Part shown: positions 1 to 11,146 of the stretch, one piece after another
How the letters are laid out: every line of letters begins with the position of its first letter
Numbering within the stretch: the first letter of the stretch is position 1
Source: Jacaranda mimosifolia
Lineage: Eukaryota > Streptophyta > Magnoliopsida > Lamiales > Bignoniaceae
DNA length: 64,000 nucleotides
Direction of reading: 5' to 3'
Assembly: GCA_018894105.1 (NCBI GenBank)
Contig: CM032129.1
Location: 14,143,968 to 14,207,967 of the forward strand
Notes under the pieces: generated by a model
What the model was told of the DNA's origin: nothing
Database searches by the model: none
The model's input: the letters and a program-made list of their open reading frames with translations, nothing else
Translations under genes and position numbers: made by a program

Positions 1-310
1 GTTCATATGTTATCACTATAAGTGTGTCGCTCTCATCAATGAAGACAACTTAAACATTGTTTTTATACTATTAAGTTTGTCAAAATTATATAGAGACAAA
101 ACAATTTTTTTTTTGTCATTTATAATTAATGATAACTTTTATATTATCACCTATTATTATATTATTAATTTTTCTTTATATTTGTAACATGCATTGCGAC
201 TTATATATTGTTTTAATTATCACTATTTTTTCCCCTATGATTCTTTATTTCAAAAGGCTATGTTAAAGTTGATATTTACTTGTTAGATATTAATCAAGAA
301 ACTTACTTTA
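1..310. other. AT-rich sequence, no gene seen
   Basis: Very AT-rich sequence with homopolymer runs and stops in all frames. I see no coding signature and no repeat boundary; it may be the upstream part of the copia relic that follows. Confidence 0.5.
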
Positions 311-520
311 TTGGCTTTATGTGTCCACATTGTTGAGTATAATAGGAATAATCTTTATCATTATAGATTAGGACATGTAATTATGAATGGCATAAGTTGC
401 ATGACACTTGTCCCTTATCTACAAGAACACCCTAGTGAACATAGGTTTGACAGTTGTCCTTTAATAACAAAATCATTATTTTCACAATCAAATGCAAGGA
501 GCATTCGACGACACAACTGA
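311..520 (+). pseudogene. Ty1/copia GAG-pre-integrase relic
   Basis: A 69-codon frame resembles the short zinc-binding domain that precedes the integrase core in Ty1/copia polyproteins. Visible landmarks are a YRLGH motif at about residues 18-22 and a DSCPL motif at about residues 47-51, where the family has an HxRLGH histidine region and a CxxC-type CDSCP motif. The first cysteine of the usual pair is missing and no gag, integrase core or RT lies on either side, so this is an isolated fragment. The gypsy element at 564 begins just downstream and may have cut the relic off. The assignment rests on these two motifs only. Confidence 0.5.
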
Positions 521-563
521 CACTGTCCTGGAGGATCCAACTGTATAGCAGTTCTACCCAAGT

Positions 564-1061
564 TGATGCAGTAGGTAAAATTTGGAATGAAGGAAAAATA
601 AACAAAAGAAAATAAGCTATTGCATGAATAACTTGAATAAAAGAAAGCCTGTACACGACAAGCCTCAAAACAAAATAAGGAACTTTCTCTAGAGAGAAAA
701 AAACTAAAGAATTCCATTGATCAAGTTGAATTTGACAAACTATATATATGAGTCCATTTATAGACCTCTCAAAGAATCCTAATGCTCCAAAAGATAGAAA
801 TATAATAAATTCATGCTTATTTCTAAAACTCTTAACTCCCTAAAATATAATGTAAAATAACACCTATTTCTCTAAAAGATAATATAAAATAATATCTAAC
901 TTCTAAAAGATAATAAAAATTTAAAATCTAATGTTTATCTAAAAAGAAAAGAATCTAAAATATAAAACTTATTATTTAAATGATAAGAACTAAATATTTT
1001 CCATATGTGGAATATCTTCTAGAAGATAACTCCAATCAACATTCTCTCTATCCCCATATCA
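564..1061 (-). repeat. 3' LTR of the 564-15490 gypsy element
   Basis: About 498 bp, colinear along its whole length with 14995-15490 (for example the shared block around AGGAACTTTCTC and the right end ATATCA). It begins TGATGCAG and ends ATATCA on the plus strand. Confidence 0.88.
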
Positions 1062-1073
1062 TTCTCCATCTTA
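1062..1073 (-). other. polypurine tract of the 564-15490 element
   Basis: Read on the minus strand, AAGATGGAGAA directly abuts the 3' LTR. This purine run is where plus-strand DNA synthesis primes in gypsy elements, and it fixes the element's orientation. Confidence 0.7.
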
Positions 1074-1154
1074 AGAAAATAACTCGTCTTTGAGTTGTCA
1101 ACATTGTTTGGATATAAAAACTTATTGAATGGATAGTAAGGATAAAGATCAGCT

Positions 1155-1417
1155 GCTTCAACATATTCTTAGGCCATTCCACCACAATTATGCTTATTGA
1201 TTTTCTTCAAGATGTGATAAGGTGCACACTTTGGTTGTAACTTATTGTAAGTATCAACTAGGAATCTTTTTTTTTTTTTCATTAGAAAAACTATTGCTTC
1301 ATCGCCTTCTTCAAAAGTTATAAAGCCTCCCTGTTTATTGGTAGCTACTTTATACTTGGTACTAGCTTCTTCAAGTTTCTGCTTGAGATTTGATTGAACA
1401 TCTTGCATTGGTGGCAA
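1155..1417 (-). pseudogene. integrase C-terminal fragment (gypsy pol)
   Basis: An 82-codon open stretch matches the end of plant Ty3/gypsy integrase. It carries a GDEAIVFL-type strand and then the TYNKL.PK...PY.ILKKIN pattern that precedes the end of pol in CRM- and Galadriel-like chromoviruses. The frame continues a little past its stop toward the polypurine tract, with a recognizable D-YPYYP tail after a frameshift. The catalytic DDE core is absent upstream; the sequence passes within about 150 bp into the protease-RT linker, which marks the large pol deletion. No chromodomain is visible. Confidence 0.75.
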
Positions 1418-1561
1418 TTTTGTTGGCAGCTTCTTATGTATAATATCCTTCTCTTTAAATAACTAGCATATGCCTTCAGAAATTGTTTCTCTGGCGAATA
1501 CTTTATAGCAATCAAGATTCATTTTACTGCTAAGCAATGAACTAGTTGAGTCTCTCTACAA

Positions 1562-1877
1562 GCAGCCTCGAACTCCTTCTCTGAATTAGTTAGTATTAGG
1601 AAAGACTTACCTTCCACTTTAGAAGTTTTAGCCCTCAGACATCTTATTCAGCTGAAACAAGGTCATCTTCACTCCATTTATCTCTAATTTGTATATTTTC
1701 TCCTATCCAAAATAATATGCATTCTTATCAAACTGTGAATGTCTACCAAATAGTAAGTGACAAGCATCCATGTCTATCACGTTGCAATAAACTTCATCTT
1801 TAGACTTCTCAATTGGGAATGGAACTTTGCAACATTCTATCACTTGAATATTTCCCACGACCTTGATCCACCTAACG
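1562..1877 (-). pseudogene. protease-RT linker fragment (gypsy pol)
   Basis: On the minus strand, a translation with few stops contains a DMDACHLLFGR motif, the counterpart of the conserved DACHLLLGRPWQ block between the protease and reverse transcriptase of plant chromoviruses. The fragment is interrupted at 1877 by the hAT-like element and continues beyond 2685. Downstream the RT catalytic region (YxDD) is missing, so this is close to one breakpoint of the internal deletion. Confidence 0.7.
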
Positions 1878-2685
1878 TAGGCCTTTAAATGGGTAAAGTA
1901 TCACCCTACCCACACCCATACCCTAAAATAACCAAACAAAAATACCCTATATTCTACCATACCCTAAAATAACCAAAAGAATGAGATCCTAACCCTACCC
2001 TACCCTATTTAACCTAAGACCCATTGGGTCTAGTTTATTGAACTTATGTTTTTAATGTATATATTAATTTTCTCAATATATAATTAAAAGATTATTTGGC
2101 ATACGATAACCAAAAAAAAAAAATCTATATTTAATTTAATTTAATTATTAAATTTAAATTAGTTAATCTTTATTTTCAATTTTTCATTCATTAATAAAAA
2201 ATTTATTAACAAAATTTATTCATTAGCATTAATTTTATTAACTATTTTTATAAAAAATATTTATTCCACTATTAATTTTAATATTATTAATTTTATTAAT
2301 GCAAAATATTCAACTATTGCTATTGCTATTCCAATTTTTTTTTTTTTAAATTACTATCCCAATATTTTAACTTTATTTATTTTATTAATTTAATTTATTT
2401 TTTAATGAGGAAAATTATTTAGTTGTTATTGTTCATTCATATATTTGTAATTTTTATATATATAAAAAAATTATCATTAATATAAATTTTATTTTGGTAT
2501 AGACAATTTTTGGGTTCATAGATTAAATTTAAGTATAAAGTAATGGGTAAATTATGGGTATGGGTATATGAGTAATTTATGGGTATAAACCCTATCCATG
2601 CGCATTACATTATCTTTGATAAGTATGGTATGGGTATGATATTTTTAGGCTTGGTAGGGTAATACCCTACCCATTTACGGGCCTA
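1878..2685. mobile_element. non-autonomous hAT-like element (808 bp)
   Basis: The ends form imperfect terminal inverted repeats of about 33 bp: the left begins TAGGCCTTTAAATGGGTA and the right, reverse-complemented, begins TAGGCCCGTAAATGGGTA. Subterminal TACCC/GGGTA repeats occur at both ends, as in many hAT derivatives. The flanking octamers are ACCTAACG (1870-1877) and ACCTAATG (2686-2693), matching at seven of eight positions; 8-bp duplications are the hAT hallmark. The interior is AT-rich with no transposase frame, so it needs a transposase from elsewhere. The insertion splits the gypsy pol, dating it after that element. Confidence 0.88.
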
Positions 2686-3166
2686 ACCTAATGCTGTAAG
2701 AATTTGGATATATCTCCATCGGTGGTTGCAACTTTTCAATGATTTTCTTCCCAATAATGTCCTCCTAACTGCCACTATCAATAATTAAGTCATAGATGAT
2801 CCCATTAATGGTGCATCTAGTTCGAAAAAGTTGGCGGCGTTGAGCTATATCTTCTTTCTTCGATGCCAGCATCATTTTTCGAACCACAAAAGTTTGGCCA
2901 TCCTCTAAATCTTCTTCATCATTATTCCTATTAGGTTTGCATATCACTTTGCCTCCATATTCAAGTTGTTCTCCAAAATCACCATACTTGACAATGTTGA
3001 TATCTTTTCTTCTTGGGCAATCATTAGAGCAGTGTCCAGGTTGATTACAGTGGTAGCACTTTTCAGGAAACGGATTGGAGTATGGATTCTTCTACATCTG
3101 CGTTTGAGTTTCGATCACCTCCAACTTCTTATTTGTTGCTTTGTCATGCATCATTTCCTCAATTTG
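2686..3166 (-). pseudogene. gypsy gag zinc knuckle and aspartic protease fragment
   Basis: Reading on the minus strand from 3166 down, the region first encodes a CCHC knuckle (C-YH-C-NQPG-H-CSND-C, about 3015-3056) that packages RNA in Gag. Next is a protease segment with QRRQLFRTRCTI and the active-site motif IIDSGS (about 2765-2780). Asp-Ser-Gly is an accepted variant of the retroviral Asp-Thr/Ser-Gly catalytic triad. The frame breaks just after the motif and the rest of the protease is shifted. The upstream part of gag is displaced to 14045-14960 by the nested long-LTR element, whose 5' end is at 3167. Confidence 0.8.
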
Positions 3167-5979
3167 TGTAACACCCTAGATTTTGGGATCCTAAAATAAA
3201 ATAAGATATGAAATCGATAAGTCTAGCTAGATTAATTTTAGGATAGATTTAATTAAAAATCTAGAAATAAATATAGGAAGATGAGAGATCTAATTGTAAA
3301 TAAGAAAATGGCTTGATTGACCAAAATTATAAAATTTAGGGATCAATATGAGAGAAATAAAAGCTTAGGGACTTTAAAGTAAATAAATTTGGACTTAGTT
3401 GATTGAAATTAGAAAGGACAAGGTCAACTTGTGAAAATCAAACTTTAAAAGGCTAGATTGAAGACTAGGGATTGAATTGAAAAATAGTTAAAAGCTCAGT
3501 GATGCAATTGAAGTCGGTCAAAAGTTTTGGGGCCAAAATGAAGGTGTTGAAAAATATTTTATATACATAAGATTAAGGACAAAAAATAACTAAATTCTAA
3601 AAATCAACCCAAACTCTACCCCAACGGTGAATCGCTGGAAATGGGCATGAATTGAAACCATATACACACTCTTCTAATTAATAGGATCTCAACCATACCA
3701 AAATTCATTTGAAACACTGAAAGAATCACCGAGAAATGAAACCCGACACCGAGGTGGTGGCGGGTTGGTAGAAAGAGACGAAAAGTGGTTGGGTTTTGGT
3801 GGGTCTTGGTTAAAAAATCATGGGCAAGCGATTGATGGTCTTAGTTTTGCAAAACGAGCGACTGTGGGGAAGGATTGAACGCGGTGGCACTAGGGTGGTG
3901 TTAGGCTTCGGTTGTAGCTTTGATCAGCTAATTTGCTAGCTTATTGATGTCAAAATCAAAAATTAATATGGGTATTTTACGCCTAGTGACAAGACGCACC
4001 GACTGGTGGTGGTGGCCCTCATCTCCGGCAGTAGCACGTGGCAGCGGCTTCTGGGCAGCCAGCATAGTTTTGAATTTCAGATTCGTTTGGACTAATTCTA
4101 GCTTGAGATTAGTCTCGATTCAATCCAATTGGGTAAATTTCATATCGAATGTTAATTCGATTGGTTTTTATAATTCTAATTAAATGTTTATTACATTAAG
4201 TTTATTCAAATATAATTTGACTTAAGATTATAATTGATTTTGTGAACATTGGGCAAAATTGATTGTGAATCTAAGCTTAAGTTATATGAATATTAGAACA
4301 AAAACAGATTATCAAACTCGAACCTGATATACCCGAAGAAACCAATTAATTTAGGAACCTGGACTCTTGTTATGTAGCTATAAAATAAGTAAGGTGATGA
4401 ATGGAGTTTGTTGGGTGTAGCCACTCAAGAATTACTAGCTCGAAGTCTTAGAATAAAATAACAAAGATCATTTGAGATAAGATATAATTAAACTCTAGTG
4501 TTATAGAAAAAAATACCTATTGAATATTGGAACCCTAAACGAGACCACAATGATGTAAATCGTATCAGTAATCCATTCATAAACTGACTAGTTAAGGATT
4601 ACCACATTTAATTGTCTTAAACATTTATATATGAAACCAAGATTATCGGGATTGTATCATAATAACCTTAAGTTTGATAAAGACATTACCTATATTTATA
4701 TTTAAGAATCATAGGATTGATAGGATGATAACTCGAGTTATCTTGTGATAGTTCTCAGTTTGACTAGGAAGCCATGACTTAAGCAACCATACAACTAGGA
4801 ATTCCTTTGTATTTGCTAGGTGAGCTTATACTTGATAGTATGAGATTTCTTCACTGAGGAAAGAACATATATAGTTGTTATATATCCTAGTCACTTGATT
4901 TCTTTCAATTTACGAGTTTGAGAAATTCACGACACATCGCCCCTTGCACTAATCATTATTTCTATTTGATTATAATTTATGCTATTTTTCATGAAATTTG
5001 GCGATTGTGTGTGGAAATTACAAAATGAATTCTGAAAGATATTTTTCTATCATCGCCATATCTAGCTTGGAACAAACTTGATGTTGAATTATTAATTACT
5101 TGTTTATCATGGTGACTTGATGTATTAGTTAAAATGTTGTTGGACAAGTTACGTGATATACATGAATATAATTAACTTGGGGATGGGCCATGGGATCAAT
5201 TTGGAAAGATGATTGGGTGGAACGGACCGACTAGTTGGAAGTAGTTATCTATAAGCAGGCAAGGCATGCAACTAGCCATGCCTAACGACTGATTGATTAC
5301 CTGAGCCTATCACTTGAGAGGAATAAGGATTTTCATGTTTTCGAAAGTGGAGTGACAAGGTAAGAGAACCACCAACAGTAAGATTGTAAAAGTAATTGAT
5401 ATGTTTGATACTTATGCTTTGAAACTCGAACATTTGACAAAAAAAAAATCAAATAATTGTTCAACTGTCATGTCGACTCCTTTGGTCGTATTTGAGATTT
5501 AAACTTCTATAAAAAGCAGCGAGTTTTGTGAAGTCTCATCATTGGTATAAGACGGCGGTGAGATAAATCAATTAAAATTTTGACTAAAACCTTTTCTCGT
5601 GACTATTGAAAATTTTAATGCTTCCACTTATTTCTAATATAATATTTGAAATATTATCATTATGTTGTTATTGCTAAAATATCTCACTAAGTCATTTGGA
5701 CTTGTGTTGTTGTATTGTTTCCTTTTGTTCTTTACCCCAGATAAAAATGAGTGACAAGGATAGACTAACCAAGGTGACACATAAGGTAATGAACGTGGTA
5801 GAAGTACTAAGTGTGATTTATGATATTTCGGTTCGTAGTTAAACCTCTATTAGATGTCGCTTGTAGAAATTAGATACTTTGGATTGTGAGAAGTGTATAT
5901 TCCATTATTTAGAAAACCAGTGGTATAGAATGAGTAGCACCTTGGATGGGAGCAATCGTCTCCGTGTCGGGGCACTACA
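3167..5979 (+). repeat. 5' LTR (2.8 kb) of the 3167-14034 element
   Basis: Begins TGTAACACCC and ends GGGGCACTACA; colinear with 11147-14034 apart from small indels, including a gap near 5210 relative to 13200-13280. A TATA-like box (TTATATACAT) lies near 3560, only about 0.39 kb inside, so most of the LTR would be R-U5 leader. A GC-richer stretch at about 3740-4070 and a GGCATG/CATGCC inverted repeat at 5262-5283 are shared with the other copies of the family. Confidence 0.87.
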
Positions 5980-5983
5980 GAAG

Positions 5984-5995
5984 TGATATCAGAGC
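5984..5995 (+). other. primer-binding site, tRNA-iMet type
   Basis: TGATATCAGAGC starts 4 bases after the LTR end and differs from the canonical plant initiator-Met site TGGTATCAGAGC at a single base. Confidence 0.8.
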
Positions 5996-6103
5996 TTAAG
6001 TTTTCAAACCTGAGCTGCACTAGGTTGTGATCCTCAGAATATGAAAGGTTTGATTAGTGGAGAGTAAGCTTGATTATGAGATTTGAATGAGCCATAAAAG
6101 TTT

Positions 6104-6640
6104 TGGTTACTGGAAATGAAGCATGACTTTGGAAATTGACTAGGACCTGAATTTTTGGGATAATGTTCGATCCAATAGATATGAAGGGTTATGGTTAGGC
6201 GGCCGACCAATGTATACTCCGTCAATCCTAAGCTATCAAGCATATGATTTCTTATATTTGGGAAGAATAACAATCTTAGGAAGTAGTGTTGAATACAAAC
6301 TTGTTTGAGAGCACTATAGTCGATGTGTGAGCTAATGATCACTTTAAATAGAGCTGAATTGGATAAACAGAAGAACTTTTAGATCAATATATTGGACATA
6401 AAAGTATTTTATGATGCAAATGATATGACTATTTGGGAAGTGGTATGCCGATAACTCGAACTGCCTTGCAATGTGGAATATTGGGATTAAGGGAGGCTAA
6501 GTTTGACAAGAAAATCTAGCTAGGATGTGAACTTTTGGGATATTGCTTGATATCCAAAGAATAAAGGATTAGTGTTGGAGTGGCCAGCTAATATCTAGTT
6601 CGTTATTCTTAAGATGTCAAGCATATGACATTAGTCACGT
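6104..6640 (+). pseudogene. duplicated protease/linker-like remnants
   Basis: Two diverged direct copies of about 160 bp (about 6104-6270 and 6474-6640) share blocks such as TTTTGGGATA and GTCAAGCATATGA. Each has a stretch resembling a decayed D-V-I-L-G-M-D-W coding block, the conserved segment after the gypsy protease, but both are broken by stops and indels. The domain assignment is tentative; the duplication itself is directly visible. Confidence 0.4.
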
Positions 6641-8276
6641 CTGGTGGGATAAAATTCTTGGCATATCATTGTGGTGTTGGTATATTTATGATAACGGAAC
6701 TTGAGAAGCCAAGGATCATTCTGGAATAATCTGTACTTTTGTTTATACACATAGTGGAGGCCGATAAGGTATTGTTGTTTCAAAGAAATCAATACTTCAG
6801 TAATGGAGTGGATTGGTGTAACTGCATTATGGTATTTGAGAGGGAAATAAGGAATATTTCCCATAAGGAAATCTTTTAAGAAAAATATGACTAATATGTG
6901 TATGGTTATGGATGAAATGTTTGGGGAATTAACTCATAACTAATAAGAAAGTTCATTAGCATGAGCACAAGATAACAACAAACAAAATGAGAGAAAATTT
7001 GCCTATAATAATGAAGTTGTAAAGGAAACGTTGTGACTTGAGGAAAAGGGGATAACGTTTGTTAAAGAATGCAGAAGATATCTAGAGTTAGTACTGGAAT
7101 CTTAAAGGAAAATTTCAGGTAGAGATATAGAAATCAACAGAGAAGGATTTCGAGGGACTAACTGGAAATGATATGATATAAAGGTTGTTGTTGGAACCTT
7201 AGCAAAAAGGACAGCGATGAAAGGTGGGAACCATTATACCGACACACTATAATCAATTATCAAAACTAAAAAAGATATAAGACTTGTAACTGAAAAATAA
7301 AGGATAAAGATTCATAATTGGAACTAAGAAACCCCATTCAAGCTCTTGACAATGAAAAACTAGAATCTTAAGTTATAGAGATTAAAACAAATGTGGCACC
7401 TGAATAAGTATATCCATAAGGGCAACTCGTTATTGCACATCCATATATTAAATGTGATTGAATAAATAATCTTATTGATAATATGATAGATGAAAATAGT
7501 TTTTCTCACCATAAACTAAAACGACCAATAGGATCAAATAAAAACCTTAATACCTTTAAGAATGAGATTTGTATGCACACACTGATAGAATTATAGGCGC
7601 AAGGCTCGTGTATAATTAAAAATTAACATATTAACTGAACTCCACAAGGTCTTACACCTCTGTTTTGGTATCCCATAGCTTCAAAAATGAAATAACGACT
7701 TAGACATTGATTTAACAATTAATAAGTTTAATAAAGAAAAGCATAAGAACTAGATAAACATATATATATCTTCAGTAGCTAGTGTACGAACATAATTGTG
7801 TCCACCGACTTGAGCAGCCCTAGAAAATCTTATCTCATGTCCAAGTCTCATATGTTTTACAATAGCATATCAACCTTGGCATTATTTGGAAATGTTTTAG
7901 GTTTAACACTATTGACCAAATTGATCTAAGCTCGTCTTCTTAAGCCAAAATTCTGATACGCTGAAAACTAATATTAATCAATAATATTACAAGCCACCTA
8001 TATCACAACAGGACAATTCCTGATTAACTAAACTAACAAATTCTAATTCTATGTAGAGAATATTCTAGCTGGAAAGTATAGGAAAAGATAGACTATGAGC
8101 GCCAACTCCATATGTCAATCTCATGAATAGATTCTAAAGCAAGGAGATAGAGCATAGAACCTAATAGTGATGACATGATGCTCTTGTAGTTTATTGATAA
8201 ACAACTAAGTCAATAGAATCTGGATAGAATTGGGGAGACATTTGGATAGAATCTGACTCTAGTGAAAAAATATGTT

Positions 8277-9410
8277 TGTGGGTTAGTGATAAACGCAACT
8301 AAATCAATAACTCTAAAGGTATTATAGAAGACCTCATGGAAAGTACTTTGGGTAATTTTTGGGACTTCATTTGCAGAAGTTTATGAAAAGATTAGCAATC
8401 AGAACATAAGGATATTGTTTGAAAATGCAAGAAAATCTTCAGAACACCGAGAAATGGCCATATATCATTGATAAGGACTTGCGGGACAAGGATAGGAACT
8501 AAAAAAGCCTCGTTGAATATGGGATCATAATACCTTGCCACGCAAACTACTTGGCTCAGCGTAAGGATGTACAATTTGTTTAAGGTTGAACTAAGTTGAG
8601 GATGTTCTTAGTTAGAAATTGGTGGAAAAGGTATATTGGGAACTATTTCTTATTCACAATATAGGTAGTATGGACTGAAACAATGCCATTTGGGTGATTA
8701 GGCTCTCACAACATTTGTGGGTATGATATACAGGATGTTTTGATTTAATGGATCAATTTCGTATGATCCTATTAGAGATGTTTGGTGAACTTGAAATTGA
8801 GCGAAGAGTCATACTAAATTTATACTTGACATTATAAATACATATAGGAAGAGGCAGAAGATAAAATCTGATTATTGGGAAATGATACCTTATGGATTAG
8901 TGATAAACATGATTAGACTACTAGTTCTAAAAGTATCGTAAAAGACTTTATGGAGAACACCACAGGTATTTAGAATCCATTTACCAAAGGTTATGAGGAG
9001 ACTGGTAATTAGAACACAAGGGCCTTGATTAAAGGTGTGAAGGGATCCTTTGAGTATCGAGAAAGAATAATGAAACTATTGATACTGATTTGAGAGGTAT
9101 TGATAAGAAACGAACTAATCTATTGAATATCAAACTGAAACAGCTTGTTCGCATAAACTACTTAGTTCATTGTAAGGGCTTATAATCTATTTAAGGTTGA
9201 GCTAAGCTAAGGATACATGTAGTTAGAAGTTTGAGAAAAAGATGCATTAAAAGTTACCTCTCACCACATGATATGGGTACCCTGAGTTGAAAAGATGTCA
9301 ACTGGAGTGATCGATGCCCTTGCAGTATTTACTCACATGATATATAGGATGTTATGATTTGTTGAGTCAGTTTTGATATTTCCATTAAGGATATTTGGTA
9401 CACTTGGATT
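8277..9410 (+). pseudogene. two diverged tandem copies of a gypsy RT remnant
   Basis: Segments of about 515 bp (8277-8790 and 8893-9410) are similar throughout: both run from GGTTAGTGATAAAC or its equivalent to TTTGGTGAACTTG or its equivalent. In the first copy, decayed codons follow the order of Ty3/gypsy RT: a KYPLPR-like block, then FKIDLRSGY-like sequence near 8578, a TRYG-Y-F-like block, and an intact MPFG codon run at 8682-8693 followed by a decayed L-T-N-A-P-A-T-F segment. The second copy keeps the same order with more changes. Neither can make protein. A single element should have one RT, so the doubling implies internal duplication or recombination between two templates. Confidence 0.55.
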
Positions 9411-10639
9411 CAATGAAATAGGCATATTGTAACTTCGCTTAATGTTGTGAATTTTTGGCAGAATACAAATTATGTGCCAAGCTAATGAATTAAATATCAA
9501 TTGGAAAAAAATGTATATTCAAAGGTACATAACCTCATGAGAAATTGTGAAGTGGCCCCACTAAAACCAAGATTTTTAGACAATTGAAAATGGACAAAAG
9601 ATATGTTAGAAATACAAAGTCCTTTAGGTTCTATCTGTTAATATCATAGGTGTATTCAAGATTTTTTCTAGGTAATGGATACATTAACTCTTTTAAATAA
9701 GAAGAATTGGCGATCTTAATACATGGGAAAAGGTGTGAAGAGATCCTATGAAATAAAAAAGAGGATTAGTTTGTGCTAGTTATTATTCCTCTTATAGAAT
9801 ATACAGAGTTGTTCTATGCGTCTATGCTCTCACCAAAAATTAGGTTATAGGAAAGGGACCATAGGTACCCCAAGCAAACTTAAGTCTTGAGAAAAGAATT
9901 ATCCCGTTAAGGATATATGACTTGTTGCTTTGGTTTCCCTTACTACAATAAAATTACCCTTCGTTGACTAATGAAATTTCCTGGAAAAATATGAATTATA
10001 GTATGTTGTCTAAGTATAAATATCCAAAACAAAAGAGCAAGAGAAATAAAGTATATATCCAATTTGAAAATGTAAAGTTCTAGTTGGTATTAGAGTATTG
10101 AGAAGCACATGATTCCTTGAGAGGAATTAGAATTTGATCATACTAAAGTCGTGGCCATAGTAAGCTGAAGAAAATTGAAAAATATGTCAGAAATAAAAGT
10201 TTCTTAGGCTTTGACAAATCGTGTCAAATATAATCTTCCTAAAGTCGTAGATTCACTAATTGAAATAATTGAAACAGGACTAATCTTTGAATGAATGGAG
10301 ATGCGTAGAAAATTTTGAGAATTAAAGAAATAGATTAATCTTGATACTAGTCTTACCTTTCTTGGAGAGACTTAAGAAAATATCAATTACACCTATGCCC
10401 TCAACTGAATATTGGGTCATGAGGAAATGATCTCACATACCTTGGAAAGACTTGAGATACAGGAGTAGATGATCTTGCCAGACATGGGATATGGAAAGTA
10501 ACTCCAAACATATGATGAAATATGAAAGGCTCAAGTGAGTGTAGATAGATGAAGGAAGCAACAGGAGATTCAAGAAGAAGAAACATCTAATCACCCCTTT
10601 TAGATTAAAAATGATCCTTGTCCATCATAACCAAACCTA

Positions 10640-10760
10640 AGACCAGCTTGTGGATTTTGTGGTGACACCTGACATAGGGAACCCACATGTTGGAAGAAGC
10701 ACAAAAACTTCATAAGGTGCAATTGTGATCATCATTATGTTAGGAATTGTCCTAAGAACA
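10640..10760 (+). pseudogene. gag-type double zinc-knuckle remnant
   Basis: Translation gives an exact CX2CX4HX4C spacing (CGFC....H....CW, with one stop inside) and then a second, damaged knuckle ending H-YVRN-CP. Paired knuckles like this end Gag in Tekay/Del-like chromoviruses. It lies downstream of the RT remnants and about 400 bp before the 3' LTR, the reverse of the usual gag-before-pol order. It may be a rearranged piece of this element or a fragment of another one. Confidence 0.5.
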
Positions 10761-11132
10761 AAAAATCAATCCTAGATATCCAAAGAGGTAGAGGAAAACA
10801 AGTTACAAAATTTAGTTAAAGACCGAGGGATCAAAATCACACTAATGACTTCACTAAAGAAAATGCACCGGATTCAAATGATGTTGTCTAAGATGTGATT
10901 TATGTTTATAATATTTACGAAAACTACATATGATTTGAGGCTACTTCACCTTCTTACATCTATCCATTCCATCTTGAAGTTGGAACATAAGCATTATTTA
11001 ACTCTTTAGATTTCAGTACCTAAACTTTAGAGGAAAGTTGTCCATATCTACCTTTTATCTAAGTGATGATATGTCTCGATGCTATTACGAATTTTCGCGA
11101 ATGTAGGATGAGAATCTGGGGACTAGATTCTA

Positions 11133-11146
11133 TTAAGAAGGGAGAG
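11133..11146 (+). other. polypurine tract of the 3167-14034 element
   Basis: TTAAGAAGGGAGAG directly abuts the right LTR (CGTAACACC, a changed TGTAACACC). Its position confirms plus-strand orientation. Confidence 0.75.

Noticed and set aside
3944..4183. A 79-codon frame in the 5' LTR with a tryptophan run
   Set aside because: The frame is not preserved in the other LTR copies, where stops and indels occur; the tryptophans come from a GGT-repeat stretch.
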